Below, piece by piece: positions 28,517 through 37,134 of a stretch of DNA of 64,000 bases. The DNA comes from an uncultured Sphingomonadaceae bacterium (GTDB lineage: Bacteria; Pseudomonadota; Alphaproteobacteria; Sphingomonadales; Sphingomonadaceae). The translations under genes were made by a program, and so were the position numbers. Under the pieces are notes generated by a model. It was not told the DNA's origin. It did no database searches and saw only the letters and a list, made by a program, of their open reading frames with translations. The DNA lies in the NCBI GenBank assembly GCA_947493955.1, contig CANLSQ010000001.1, forward strand, positions 1,364,001-1,428,000, in the 5' to 3' direction. The stretch's first letter is position 1. Every line of letters begins with the position of its first letter.

Positions 28517-28879
28517 ATGAGCATATTTGGAAAAATTAAAAACGCAATTTTCGGTGGTGAAGCAAAAGCCGCTGAGCCAGAAGCTGCCCCGGCGGCAGAA
28601 GCAGCGCCAGCGGCTCGCGCAGCCATTACCGAAGTGGATGTTACTGCACGGCTCGACAATATTCCAGGATCAGACAAGCTGAACTGGCGCACATCGATTG
28701 TGGACCTGATGAAGCTCGTCCAGATTGACGCGAGCTATGAAAACCGTAAGGCGCTGGCACAGGAACTCGGCAATGCGGGCTATAGTGGATCGGCAGAAGA
28801 CAATATCGCGCTGCACAAGCGCGTCATGTCCGAAATTGCAGCCAATGGCGGCATTGTTCCGGCTGAATTGAAAGACTGA
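28517..28879 (+). CDS. DUF3597 domain-containing protein
   Basis: 120 residues with start at 28517, where AGAGGAG lies 6 bases upstream; an earlier in-frame ATG is unsupported. An N-terminal MSIFGKIKNAIFGG segment is followed by an alanine/proline/glutamate-rich linker (about 16-40), then the DUF3597 domain (VDVTARLDNIPGSDKLNWRTSIVDLMKLVQID...LGNAGYSGSAEDNIALHKRV), a small helical fold. Family members are often near peptidoglycan or stress genes, but no function is established. Divergent from DUF937, with 234 bases between them, and followed by a uracil-DNA glycosylase gene. Confidence 0.83.
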   Translation: MSIFGKIKNAIFGGEAKAAEPEAAPAAEAAPAARAAITEVDVTARLDNIPGSDKLNWRTSIVDLMKLVQIDASYENRKALAQELGNAGYSGSAEDNIALHKRVMSEIAANGGIVPAELKD

Positions 28880-28930
28880 TTATTCAGTAGTTTGCTGGAC
28901 GTGATGTCCAAATGATCTTAGGCGGGGGCT

Positions 28931-29581
28931 ATGAGCGATCATAGCCCCCTTCCTTTTGCCGAAGCGCCCAAAAACTGCCGTCGGTGTCCAAGGCTTGTGA
29001 GCCTGCGCAAATCGCTCCGAAAAGATCAGCCGGAATGGTGGAATGCACCTGTCCCGGCCTTTGGAGACCCCGACGCATGGCTAGCGATTGTTGGTCTCGC
29101 GCCAGGTAAGGAGGGCGCAAACCGGACCGGCAGAGCCTTTACCGGTGATGCATCCGGTGATCTGTTGTTCGCTACGTTGGACAAGGTCGGCCTGTCCGAC
29201 GGCGAGTTTCAATCCCGCGCAGATGACGGTGTGACTCTAAACGGCACAATGATCCTAAACGCCGTCAAATGCCTGCCCCCGGAGAACAAGCCCAATGGTG
29301 CGGAGATTAACAACTGCCGCCCCTACCTGATCAAGGCGCTGGATGGCTTGCTCAACTTAAAGGTCATCCTCGCACTTGGCAAAATTGCTCATGACAGCGT
29401 CATAAGGATGACAGGCAGCAGACTGGCGGACCATAAATTCGCGCACGGTGCGGTACATAGCTTGCCCGGCAATCGTATCCTGATCGACAGCTATCATTGC
29501 AGCCGGTACAACGTGAACACCAAACGATTGACGGCCGAGATGTTTGAAGCGGTTTTTAGAGCTGCACTGGCGCAAAACTAG
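28931..29581 (+). CDS. Uracil-DNA glycosylase, family 5 (UDGb-like)
   Basis: Base-excision repair enzyme removing uracil and possibly hypoxanthine from DNA. 216 residues. Motif A is GLAPGKEGANRTGR (55-68); motif B appears as YHCSRYNVNTKRLT (about 188-201). Cys16 and Cys19 (NCRRC), Cys114 and Cys129 match the iron-sulfur ligands of thermophile-type and family 5 enzymes. Motif A lacks the catalytic Asp of UDG families 1 and 4, as expected of family 5. It converges on the N-carbamoylputrescine amidase gene, overlapping by 4 bases. Confidence 0.88.
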   Translation: MSDHSPLPFAEAPKNCRRCPRLVSLRKSLRKDQPEWWNAPVPAFGDPDAWLAIVGLAPGKEGANRTGRAFTGDASGDLLFATLDKVGLSDGEFQSRADDGVTLNGTMILNAVKCLPPENKPNGAEINNCRPYLIKALDGLLNLKVILALGKIAHDSVIRMTGSRLADHKFAHGAVHSLPGNRILIDSYHCSRYNVNTKRLTAEMFEAVFRAALAQN

Positions 29582-30429
29582 CGATCCTCAACCAAACGCC
29601 CGTAGAGCTCCGGCCGGCGATCTCGGAAGAATCCCATGCCTGCACGATGCTTACGTGCCTGTTCCAGATCAAAGGTCGCCACAAGCACGCCGCTCTCGTC
29701 TGCGCCATATTCCAGCACCAGATCACCCCATTCATTGGCGATGAAGCTGTGGCCATAAAAGCTTTGCCCTTCTTCCTCACCAATGCGATTGCTCGCGACC
29801 ACGGGCAAACAATTGCTGACCGCATGCCCCTGCATCGCGCGCCGCCACATCCGGCTGGTGTCGAGGTCGGCATCATAGGGCTCGGAACCGATCGCGGTCG
29901 GATAAAACAGAATTTCAGCGCCCATCAGCGCCATCGCCCGCGCGGTTTCCGGATACCATTGGTCCCAGCATATTCCGACGCCGATGGTAGTTCCGCAAAC
30001 ATCCCAGGTCTTGAAGCCGCTATTTCCGGGGCGGAAATAGAATTTCTCTTCATAGCCCGGGCCGTCGGGAATATGGCTTTTGCGATAGACACCCATGATC
30101 TCGCCATCAGGATCAATCATCGCGATGCTGTTATAATAATGCTGGCCATCCCGTTCGAAGAAACTGGCAGGGATCGCCACACCCAGTTGCTTCGCAAGTT
30201 TTTGCATGGCCTGCACCGCCGCATTGTCTTGCGCAGGTTTGGCGAGTGCGAACAGCGCTTCATCTTCTGTCTTGCAGAAATAGGGACCGGCAAAAAGTTC
30301 CGGCGGCAAAATGATCTGTGCGCCCTGCTCGGCTGCTTCAGCCACATGCGCGCTGACAGCCTCGATATTTTCCGCTTCGCTGCCGTTCAAGGACAGCTGC
30401 AAAGCGGCAACGGTGATATTCTGTGTCAT
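29578..30429 (-). CDS. aguB: N-carbamoylputrescine amidase
   Basis: Nitrilase-superfamily amidase that hydrolyses N-carbamoylputrescine to putrescine, CO2 and ammonia. 283 residues from 30429, chosen because family members begin MxxxTVAALQ. The catalytic triad is Glu in PPELFAGPYF (about 46), Lys in YRKSHIPDGPGYEEKFYF (about 119) and Cys in GVGICWDQWYPE (about 155). The EGGGYEEKFYF-like substrate loop matches AguB rather than a generic nitrilase. Agmatine deiminase, the preceding enzyme, is on the same strand at 34.3-35.2 kb, four genes upstream. Confidence 0.9.
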   Translation of the reverse strand: MTQNITVAALQLSLNGSEAENIEAVSAHVAEAAEQGAQIILPPELFAGPYFCKTEDEALFALAKPAQDNAAVQAMQKLAKQLGVAIPASFFERDGQHYYNSIAMIDPDGEIMGVYRKSHIPDGPGYEEKFYFRPGNSGFKTWDVCGTTIGVGICWDQWYPETARAMALMGAEILFYPTAIGSEPYDADLDTSRMWRRAMQGHAVSNCLPVVASNRIGEEEGQSFYGHSFIANEWGDLVLEYGADESGVLVATFDLEQARKHRAGMGFFRDRRPELYGRLVEDR

Positions 30430-30436
30430 GATGTGC

Positions 30437-30787
30437 TCATAGCTTGATGCCGAAACGAGCCGCAATCGGAATTGTCGCGAGATAGAGGATTATCGTCACC
30501 AATATGCCGGCAGACAGAGAAGCCCAGAAATTTATCCCCTGACGCAACATGGCCGGGATGATGAGAAACATCGGCAGGCTGGGAATAACGTAAAAGAAAG
30601 TCGCCTGCACATGCCCGGCGAGCAGCTCCGTATCGCCTGTGTCCCGCCACAACCAGATCATCGCCAATATAGAAATCAATGGGAGTGAAGCGATCAGCGC
30701 ACCCATGGCGGGATAGCGGCGGGCGATGATCGCGACGATAGCCACAATCACACCCGAAACTATCGCCCGGACCGCAAATTCACCCAT
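30437..30787 (-). CDS. DUF3147 family membrane protein
   Basis: 116-residue integral membrane protein with about four hydrophobic helices (FAVRAIVSGVIVAIVAII; GALIASLPLISILAMIWLW; QATFFYVIPSLPMFLIIPAML; FWASLSAGILVTIILYLATI). The SLPL and VIPSLPMF segments fit DUF3147 (GlpM-like) proteins. Function unknown. It lies 14 bases after the second secreted methyltransferase gene and 7 bases before the aguB start used here, so it is probably co-transcribed with both. Confidence 0.78.
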   Translation of the reverse strand: MGEFAVRAIVSGVIVAIVAIIARRYPAMGALIASLPLISILAMIWLWRDTGDTELLAGHVQATFFYVIPSLPMFLIIPAMLRQGINFWASLSAGILVTIILYLATIPIAARFGIKL

Positions 30788-30801
30788 ATTTCAACATGAC
30801 G

Positions 30802-31659
30802 TCATGGCAGCTTTTTGAACAAAAGGGTCATACGATCAGACTCGCCAATTTCAGTATATTTGGCTTTGTCCGTATCGCCCTCAGCATAGCGTGGCGGCAG
30901 GGTCCAGACACCTTTGGGATAGTCCGCCGTATCTTTGGGGTTCGCATTGACTTCGGACTGTTTAACCAGTTCAAAGCCATGCGCCTCCATGAATTTCACC
31001 ACGGTATCAGTGCGCAAATAGCCTTTATTGCCATCGGCATAGCTAAACGGCGTGCCGTCCTTCGCGCGATGCTGAATAATACCAACCATACCGCCATCTT
31101 TCAGCATATTGCGCATCACCTTGATTTCGCTGTCCGCCAGGTTCCAGCGCATCAGATTGTGCATCATCCGCGGAATGATGACGTAGTCTGCGGTGCCATT
31201 GGCCTCTTCAGGAACCTTGTCGGTTGTGTAGGCAGAAAATTTCGCGGCTGGCATGCCGGTCCATTCGGCTACATCATTGGGAAATTTGGTTGGGAAGCCG
31301 CGAATACGTTCTTTTGCCTCGTCTCCGAATGGCAGGGGATTCGGCGCAAAGGTCAGTCCGATAAACTTGCCTTTTTCTGCGACATAAGGTGCCAATATCC
31401 TGGAGTACCAGCCTCCACCGGGAACATATTCGACGACCGTGTCGTCGGGTTGGATATCAAAGAAACTGATGGTCTGGGCCGGATTGCGATACTTGTCACG
31501 AGCCTTGTCCTCTGCACGGCGTTCATGCGTGATGACAGTGCGCAAATTTGTTTCACCTGACGCACCATCTTTTGCATGATTTTTTGCGGAAGCCGGAGCA
31601 AGGGTCAGTGCTCCAAGCGCCGTCACTGCGCCAATCATAATCCATTTCTTTTTGGTCAT
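30802..31659 (-). CDS. Secreted class I SAM-dependent methyltransferase (COG4798-like), copy 2
   Basis: 285 residues with start at 31659, where AGGAG lies 7 bases upstream. The signal peptide (MTKKKWIMIGAVTALGALTLAPASA) predicts a periplasmic protein. A Rossmann-like methyltransferase fold follows: motif I appears as VVEYVPGGGWYSRIL, a later IIPRMMHNLMRW segment, GGMVGIIQHR, and KGVWTLPPRYA near the end. It is paralogous to the adjacent gene (31.7-32.6 kb): both share VITHERR/VINHDRR, RNPAETxxFF, EIN/EVNANPKDTxDY, GESDRMTLLFKK. A SAM-dependent enzyme outside the cytoplasm is hard to explain; see findings. Confidence 0.82.
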   Translation of the reverse strand: MTKKKWIMIGAVTALGALTLAPASAKNHAKDGASGETNLRTVITHERRAEDKARDKYRNPAQTISFFDIQPDDTVVEYVPGGGWYSRILAPYVAEKGKFIGLTFAPNPLPFGDEAKERIRGFPTKFPNDVAEWTGMPAAKFSAYTTDKVPEEANGTADYVIIPRMMHNLMRWNLADSEIKVMRNMLKDGGMVGIIQHRAKDGTPFSYADGNKGYLRTDTVVKFMEAHGFELVKQSEVNANPKDTADYPKGVWTLPPRYAEGDTDKAKYTEIGESDRMTLLFKKLP

Positions 31660-31723
31660 CATTCCTCTCCTTCGGCAATCATTCAATGAGAGAGGCTATA
31701 CAGATTATCGCCTCTCCTAAAGA

Positions 31724-32584
31724 CTAAGATCGTTTCTTGAATAGCAAGGTCATTCGGTCGGATTCGCCAATAGCCTGATATTTCGCTCTGTCTTGATCCT
31801 TGTTCGTAAGGACAGGCGGCAATGTCCACACGCCTTTCTCATAGTCTTTTGTATCTTTCGGATTGGCATTAATCTCAGACGAGTCCACCAATTCAAAGCC
31901 GTTCAGTTCGAATAGCGCGATAACCGAATCCTGCTTGAGATACCCCTTTGTTCCGTTTGACATTGCATAAGACGCATCAGCATTTGCACGATGCTGGACA
32001 ACGCCGATCATGCCATCATCAGCAAGAATGTCTCGCAAGGCGCGCAATTCGGAATCGGCGCGCGTTCCGTTGAGCATGCCGTGCAGTGAGCGAAAAATCA
32101 CTACCCGGTCGATCTTGCCTTTCATCTCGTCCGGCACCTCGTCGCTTTCAAAAGCGGCAATTTGATCGGCAGGAATGCCGGTCCACCCTGATGCAGCGTC
32201 AGGGAAACGCTCCGGCCAGCTTTTCGAGCGGCCTTCGCGTGCACGGCTGGAAAAATTAATGCTGTCGCTATTGCCATTCACCGCGACATATTTTCCATTG
32301 GCGCTGAGATAGGGCAATAATATCCGTGTGTACCACCCTCCTCCCGGGCCATATTCCGCAACGGTATGGGTCGGTTTTACCTGGAAGAAAGCGAGAGTCT
32401 CAGCCGGATTACGATAAACGTCGCGGGCATTGTCATCCTTACGCCGATCATGATTGATTACCGCCGTCAGGTTAGCATCACTTTGCGTCACGCCAGCTTT
32501 GGCATCATCTTCCGCCAGTGCGGGCGCTCCTGCGGCTGCCAATAACGCGGTTGCGACACCAGCAAATAAAAGCTTCTTTGTCAT
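31724..32584 (-). CDS. Secreted class I SAM-dependent methyltransferase (COG4798-like), copy 1
   Basis: 286 residues. Signal peptide MTKKLLFAGVATALLAAAGAPALA predicts export. Motif I is VAEYGPGGGWYTRIL (about 70-84), and VVIFRSLHGML, GMIGVVQHRAN and KGVWTLPPVL follow. The order and spacing of motifs match the downstream paralogue, with clear divergence in the middle. The downstream copy follows after 64 bases, and a membrane-anchored glutamate-synthase-domain protein precedes by 75 bases on the same strand. No nearby gene gives a substrate. Confidence 0.82.
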   Translation of the reverse strand: MTKKLLFAGVATALLAAAGAPALAEDDAKAGVTQSDANLTAVINHDRRKDDNARDVYRNPAETLAFFQVKPTHTVAEYGPGGGWYTRILLPYLSANGKYVAVNGNSDSINFSSRAREGRSKSWPERFPDAASGWTGIPADQIAAFESDEVPDEMKGKIDRVVIFRSLHGMLNGTRADSELRALRDILADDGMIGVVQHRANADASYAMSNGTKGYLKQDSVIALFELNGFELVDSSEINANPKDTKDYEKGVWTLPPVLTNKDQDRAKYQAIGESDRMTLLFKKRS

Positions 32585-32659
32585 TCTTTCAGGCCTTTCA
32601 GTTGGGGATTATCTCTCTGATAGAGAACATAAATCAGCTGCACAGACATGCAAAGCAGT

Positions 32660-34180
32660 TTATCCAGAGACGTCTTCTATCACCTTGAATTGCTTTAAAA
32701 CCTTCGGCCGCGGATAGAGTTCATCCAGCGCAATCGACTTGCCGGTATCCTGAACGATACGGACATGTTTGCGGCTCAATTGACGTGGCTCATCAACGCC
32801 GCAGCTGTGGGCCAGCACTTCAACCTCGTGAACAAGACTTTTGCAATAATTGGCGACCTTGACCTTTTTGTCCGACGGATCAAGCCCTCGCTGCAACCTA
32901 GGATCATGGGTTGTGATGCCGGTAGGGCATGTATTCTTGTTGCATTTCATCGCCTGAATACATCCTAGCGAAAACATGAAACCGCGTGCGCTGTTCACGA
33001 AATCCGCGCCCGCACAAATGGCCCAGGCCACCTCGCTAGGCGTAATCCTTTTGCCTGATGCGATAATCCGGACGCGCTGCCGCAAATCATACTTGTGCAG
33101 GATATCAGAAAGCATCGGCAGACTCTCATCCAGCTGCAGACCGACATTGTCCATCAACGGCATCGGCGCGGCACCGGTCCCGCCATCACCGCCATCAAGC
33201 GTGAAGAAATCCGGTGCACTCTCTATACCGCGACGATGAATTTCCTCGCAAAGGCTCTCTATCCAGCCATAGGCACCGACCACCGCTTTAATGCCGGTCG
33301 GCTTACCAGTGACTTTGCGGACGTGATCAACAAAATCGAGCATGTCTTCCACGCTGTTGATTTCTGGATGGCGATTGGGAGAAATGGAGGCCTCGCCTTC
33401 CGGGATGCCGCGTACTTTTGCAATTGTCTCGGTGACCTTCGCGGCGGGCAGGATACCTCCCTTTCCAGGCTTCGCACCTTGCGACATTTTAATCTCGAAC
33501 ATACGGACTTGCTCGTGATCCGCTATCGCTCGCAGTTTATCGTCGTTCAAACTACCGTCATCATTGCGCACGCCATATTTGGCGGTACCAATCTGAAAGA
33601 CGATGTCACAACCTCCCTCGAGATGATAAGGTGACAAACCGCCCTCACCGGTGTTCATCCAGCATCCTGCCATTTTGGCTCCATGAGACAGTGCTCTTAC
33701 CGCCGGTACAGACAGCGCACCGAAACTCATCGCAGAGACGTTGAACAGTGATTTGGCTTCAAAGGGTTTCTCGCAATAGGGACCCAATGTGCATGTTGCG
33801 GTTTCCGCAGCATCTTTTTCCAGCGTCGGAAACGGGCAATTGACGAAAATCGGGGTGCCGGCCGGATCAAGGTTTTTTGTAGAACCAAAAGCAATCGTAT
33901 TGCCCGTACCTTTTGCCGCGCGACCAACCCATTCCCGCTCAGCCCGGTTGAAGGGCATTTCCTCACGGTCCATGGCGAAGAAATACTGCCGGAAAAATTC
34001 ACCCAGACTGCTGAACAGATGACGGAACCGGCCGATAACTGGATAGTTCCGACGCACGGCATCTTGCTTTTGAGTTATGTCGATGACGAACAGGACGATC
34101 ACGCCGGCCAAACCAAGGCCGAGCAAAAAAACCAATATATATGTGAGCGTGCTCAAAACACTCAAAATTCCATCAGCCAT
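32660..34180 (-). CDS. Membrane-anchored FMN-binding glutamate synthase family protein
   Basis: 506 residues with the start at 34180 (AGGGGA 6 bases upstream; the TTG 15 bases earlier is less likely). An N-terminal membrane helix (about 8-33) is followed by a cytoplasmic domain homologous to the FMN/[3Fe-4S] domain of glutamate synthase large subunits: FFTLDGGDGGTGAAP near 312, a flavin-site IIASGKRITPSEVAWAICAGAD near 360, and CIQAMKCNKNTCPTGI near 393, whose cysteines match the iron-sulfur site. It lacks the amidotransferase domain. A stand-alone relative of this kind is known in many bacteria, with unproven reaction; it may act as an oxidoreductase. Confidence 0.85.
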   Translation of the reverse strand: MADGILSVLSTLTYILVFLLGLGLAGVIVLFVIDITQKQDAVRRNYPVIGRFRHLFSSLGEFFRQYFFAMDREEMPFNRAEREWVGRAAKGTGNTIAFGSTKNLDPAGTPIFVNCPFPTLEKDAAETATCTLGPYCEKPFEAKSLFNVSAMSFGALSVPAVRALSHGAKMAGCWMNTGEGGLSPYHLEGGCDIVFQIGTAKYGVRNDDGSLNDDKLRAIADHEQVRMFEIKMSQGAKPGKGGILPAAKVTETIAKVRGIPEGEASISPNRHPEINSVEDMLDFVDHVRKVTGKPTGIKAVVGAYGWIESLCEEIHRRGIESAPDFFTLDGGDGGTGAAPMPLMDNVGLQLDESLPMLSDILHKYDLRQRVRIIASGKRITPSEVAWAICAGADFVNSARGFMFSLGCIQAMKCNKNTCPTGITTHDPRLQRGLDPSDKKVKVANYCKSLVHEVEVLAHSCGVDEPRQLSRKHVRIVQDTGKSIALDELYPRPKVLKQFKVIEDVSG

Positions 34181-34268
34181 CAGCCGTCCCCTCAATCATA
34201 TGGAAAGAGGTTAGCATTTTGCTCCCCTCAAACATAGTTCGTTTGAATCGGATTAAGGTTACAGAAAA

Positions 34269-35246
34269 TCAGGTCTGGGGGATTTGCTGCGAGATACAGT
34301 GAAAGCTCCCGCCGCCATGCAGCAACGCTTTGCTGGAAAGGCCAATGGCTTTGCGATCAGGAAATAAATCCGCAATAGAGTCGACAGCAGCCGCGTCAGA
34401 ATCGGCTCCATATTGCGGCACCACAACAACGGTGTTTCCGATATAGAAATTCATATAGCTGGCAGGTGCAATGTCACCGTTGATTTCATACATGCCAACT
34501 GAAGGGATGCTGATCACGTCAAGACCAGCCGCAGTTGCGCGACTGGCCGCTTCGTCAAAAATATCGGCATTGGGATCATCAGCGTCGCTGGTTTGCGGAA
34601 TCGCGACTTTCCCCGGTGCTACAAAGCGCGCCAGATTATCGACATGGCCATCGGTATGATCAGCGATCAACCCATCGCCAAGCCAGAAAATATGCTCAAT
34701 ATTCAACGCTTGCCGTAACTTCTGGCGCGCCTCATCCTTGTTCATATTATGATTGCGATTGGGATTGAGCAGGCACTGTTCGGTGGTGAGGAGTTGGCCA
34801 GTACCATCTCCATCAATGGCGCCGCCTTCCAATATCCAGTCATGCGAGGAGATAGGCAGGCCTGCCTCTGTAGCAAGACGCCGCCCGATATTCTGATCGC
34901 CCGCCATCTCAAACTTTCGGCCCCAGCCATTAAAGCCAAAATCATGGGCCAGCCTATCCCCACCGACCGTTATAATCGGCCCGGTATCACGCAACCAAAT
35001 ATCGCCAAAAGGCTGGTGCATGACTTCGATATTGTGATGAACCAGTTCGGACGCTCGTTTGACATCCGCTGAGTCCCGACAGACAAACTTGACCTGCTCG
35101 CCATTGCCATCATCACAAACGGCATTGGCGAAGGCGGCAACTTCATGCTGCGCCTCCGCCAATTGCTCAGGCCATTCATTCGGATTGCCCGGAAAGCCGA
35201 TCCAGACCGCTTCATGCGGCTCCCATTCGGCTGGCCATCTCATCAT
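34269..35246 (-). CDS. aguA: Agmatine deiminase
   Basis: Hydrolyses agmatine to N-carbamoylputrescine and ammonia. Peptidylarginine-deiminase-like fold, 325 residues. The N-terminus MMRWPAEWEPHEAVWIGFP and the motifs WLRDTGPI (near 84), WGRKFEM, DGHVDNLARF (near 200) and the catalytic cysteine in HGGGSFHCISQQ (Cys317) are typical. It follows the M28 gene by 19 bases and precedes the glutamate-synthase-domain gene by 88 bases. Together with aguB it completes agmatine to putrescine. Confidence 0.93.
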   Translation of the reverse strand: MMRWPAEWEPHEAVWIGFPGNPNEWPEQLAEAQHEVAAFANAVCDDGNGEQVKFVCRDSADVKRASELVHHNIEVMHQPFGDIWLRDTGPIITVGGDRLAHDFGFNGWGRKFEMAGDQNIGRRLATEAGLPISSHDWILEGGAIDGDGTGQLLTTEQCLLNPNRNHNMNKDEARQKLRQALNIEHIFWLGDGLIADHTDGHVDNLARFVAPGKVAIPQTSDADDPNADIFDEAASRATAAGLDVISIPSVGMYEINGDIAPASYMNFYIGNTVVVVPQYGADSDAAAVDSIADLFPDRKAIGLSSKALLHGGGSFHCISQQIPQT

Positions 35247-35265
35247 ATAAGCAAGCGGTTAGAGA

Positions 35266-36945
35266 TCAGGCCCCGGCGCGACTCTTGTCACGGATATCAC
35301 GAAATTCGTCGCCTTCATTCCAGTTCGGCCAGTCTTCGGTCATCGCCAGCATTCTAGCAACGGTATAATAGACCTTCAGATCACCCATCACACCGTCCCA
35401 GTTCCAGTTCGGATCAAATTCGTCTTTCGGTCCATGGTACTTGTTCTCGGTATAATCCTGGCTGATCGCTTCACCAGCGGCCCGGCCACCTTCAACAAGG
35501 TCTTCACCACCTTCGAAATAAATCATCGGCACGCCGAGTTTCGCGAAACTGAAATGGTCGGAACGATAGTAAAAGCCTTTTTCAGGTGTCGGCTCAGCCT
35601 CGGCAGTTCGCCCGTCAACGGTCAACGCACCTTCCAGATAGCGATCGAGCTGCGATTTGCCTTTGCCAACCACTACGACATTTTTTGCAGGACCAGCCAT
35701 GCCAAAGGCGTCCATGTTCACACCGCCAACCGTCTTGTTGAGCGGATAGATTGGATTCTCGGCATAATATTTTGATCCGAGCAGGCCGGATTCTTCCGCC
35801 GTCACCGCCAGAAACAATATGCTGCGATCCGGTGCGCCTGCCTTGACATGCGCTTCGGCGAGAGCGACCAATGCGGCCGTGCCGGTGGCATTGTCGACAG
35901 CACCGTTACAGATATCATCACCGTCAGGTGCTGGCTTACAACGCCCCAGATGATCCCAATGCGCTGTATAAAGTACATATTCATCAGGTCGGGTCTTACC
36001 CTTGATCATGCCGATGACATTCTTGCTGTCCATTTTACTTATATCATTTTCAAATGACATGGATGCAGTCACGCCTAATGGCATGGCTTTAAATTCCTTG
36101 TTCTTCGCGGCTGCCATCATTGCTTCCAGATTCTGACCGGCGCTGGCAAAAATCTTTGCAGCGACATCCTTCTGGATCCATCCGTTTGCCTTTGTCTGGT
36201 CAGCGCCACCATTGGCTGACTGCGCGTAGAATTGCGGTCCACTCCAACTCGATTCCACAACATTCCAGCCATAAGCCGCCGGAGCCGTGTCATGAATGAT
36301 CAAAGCCGCCACAGCGCCCTGACGTGCCGCTTCTTCATATTTATAGGTCCAGCGTCCATAATAGGTCATCGCCCGGCCACCAAAATCACCTTCCAGGCTT
36401 TCGGTACCGAAGTCGGGATCATTCACCAAAATGACGACCGTTTTCCCTTTTACATCCACGCCTTCATAGTCATTCCACTCACGCTCAGGCGCGTTAATGC
36501 CGTAGCCGACAAAAACCATCTCGCTATCCGACACGTCAATTTTCGGCTGTTCCTGATAGGATGTGACGACCATTTCAGGACCATATTTGAAACTCATGTC
36601 GCCGGTGCCGCCCTTGATCGTCAGGTCGGATACGTTTTTCGCTTTTATCTCGACCAGCGGAACATCCTGAAACCAGCTATCACCGTTGCCTGGCTCCAAA
36701 CCGGCTTCGGCAAATTCTTTGGTCAGCAGAGCAAGCGTTTTTTCTTCGCCAATAGTGCCCGGTGCACGCCCTTCAAAGGCATCGGAAGAAAGCTCCTGCG
36801 TAATGTCGCGCATCGTATCGACCGATAATTCCGGTGCAGAGACCTCTGGCAGTGGGACAGCATCTTCAGCATCATCCACCTGTATTACACAAGATGTCAA
36901 AGCCAGCGCCGGTATCAGCGCAAGGGCAAACCATTTCTTTTGCAT
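35266..36945 (-). CDS. M28 family metallopeptidase, lipoprotein
   Basis: 559-residue zinc exopeptidase. The N-terminus MQKKWFALALIPALALTSC has a lipobox with Cys19, so the mature protein is probably anchored in the periplasm or outer membrane. A protease-associated domain (about 125-280) interrupts the M28 domain. Zinc motifs are AHWDHLGRC (His), GAVDNATG (bridging Asp), TAEESGLLGS (catalytic and ligand Glu), NMDAFGM (Asp) and YHGPKDEF (His), with RSDHFSFAKLGVP present, unlike the paralogue at 24.2 kb. Likely an aminopeptidase. It may start the minus-strand chain to aguB. Confidence 0.87.
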   Translation of the reverse strand: MQKKWFALALIPALALTSCVIQVDDAEDAVPLPEVSAPELSVDTMRDITQELSSDAFEGRAPGTIGEEKTLALLTKEFAEAGLEPGNGDSWFQDVPLVEIKAKNVSDLTIKGGTGDMSFKYGPEMVVTSYQEQPKIDVSDSEMVFVGYGINAPEREWNDYEGVDVKGKTVVILVNDPDFGTESLEGDFGGRAMTYYGRWTYKYEEAARQGAVAALIIHDTAPAAYGWNVVESSWSGPQFYAQSANGGADQTKANGWIQKDVAAKIFASAGQNLEAMMAAAKNKEFKAMPLGVTASMSFENDISKMDSKNVIGMIKGKTRPDEYVLYTAHWDHLGRCKPAPDGDDICNGAVDNATGTAALVALAEAHVKAGAPDRSILFLAVTAEESGLLGSKYYAENPIYPLNKTVGGVNMDAFGMAGPAKNVVVVGKGKSQLDRYLEGALTVDGRTAEAEPTPEKGFYYRSDHFSFAKLGVPMIYFEGGEDLVEGGRAAGEAISQDYTENKYHGPKDEFDPNWNWDGVMGDLKVYYTVARMLAMTEDWPNWNEGDEFRDIRDKSRAGA

Positions 36946-37105
36946 TTCAAGGTCCTCATATCAAACTATGCCTGACGGCTATTGGGGGTTTAGTGGCAGA
37001 GACCGTGGGCAAGCGCAAGCTATGCACGCTCCCCATATAGTCTGAAATACAGATTCGTTCTTGCGTTATTAATTGCTCATGCCGATAGTGCATTATTCAT
37101 TCAGT

Positions 37106-37119
37106 TTACAGTATTGTAA
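37106..37119 (+). promoter_or_regulatory. Inverted repeat upstream of the S9 peptidase gene
   Basis: TTACA-GTAT-TGTAA, a perfect 5-base inverted repeat with a 4-base centre, ends 15 bases before the TTG start and overlaps the candidate promoter (TAATAT). It could be an operator. No regulator is identified nearby. Confidence 0.25.
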
Positions 37120-37134
37120 TATCAGGGGGCATCA

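Noticed and set aside
29647-30447. 266-codon plus-strand frame opposite aguB
   Set aside because: Antisense shadow; aguB has all catalytic residues.
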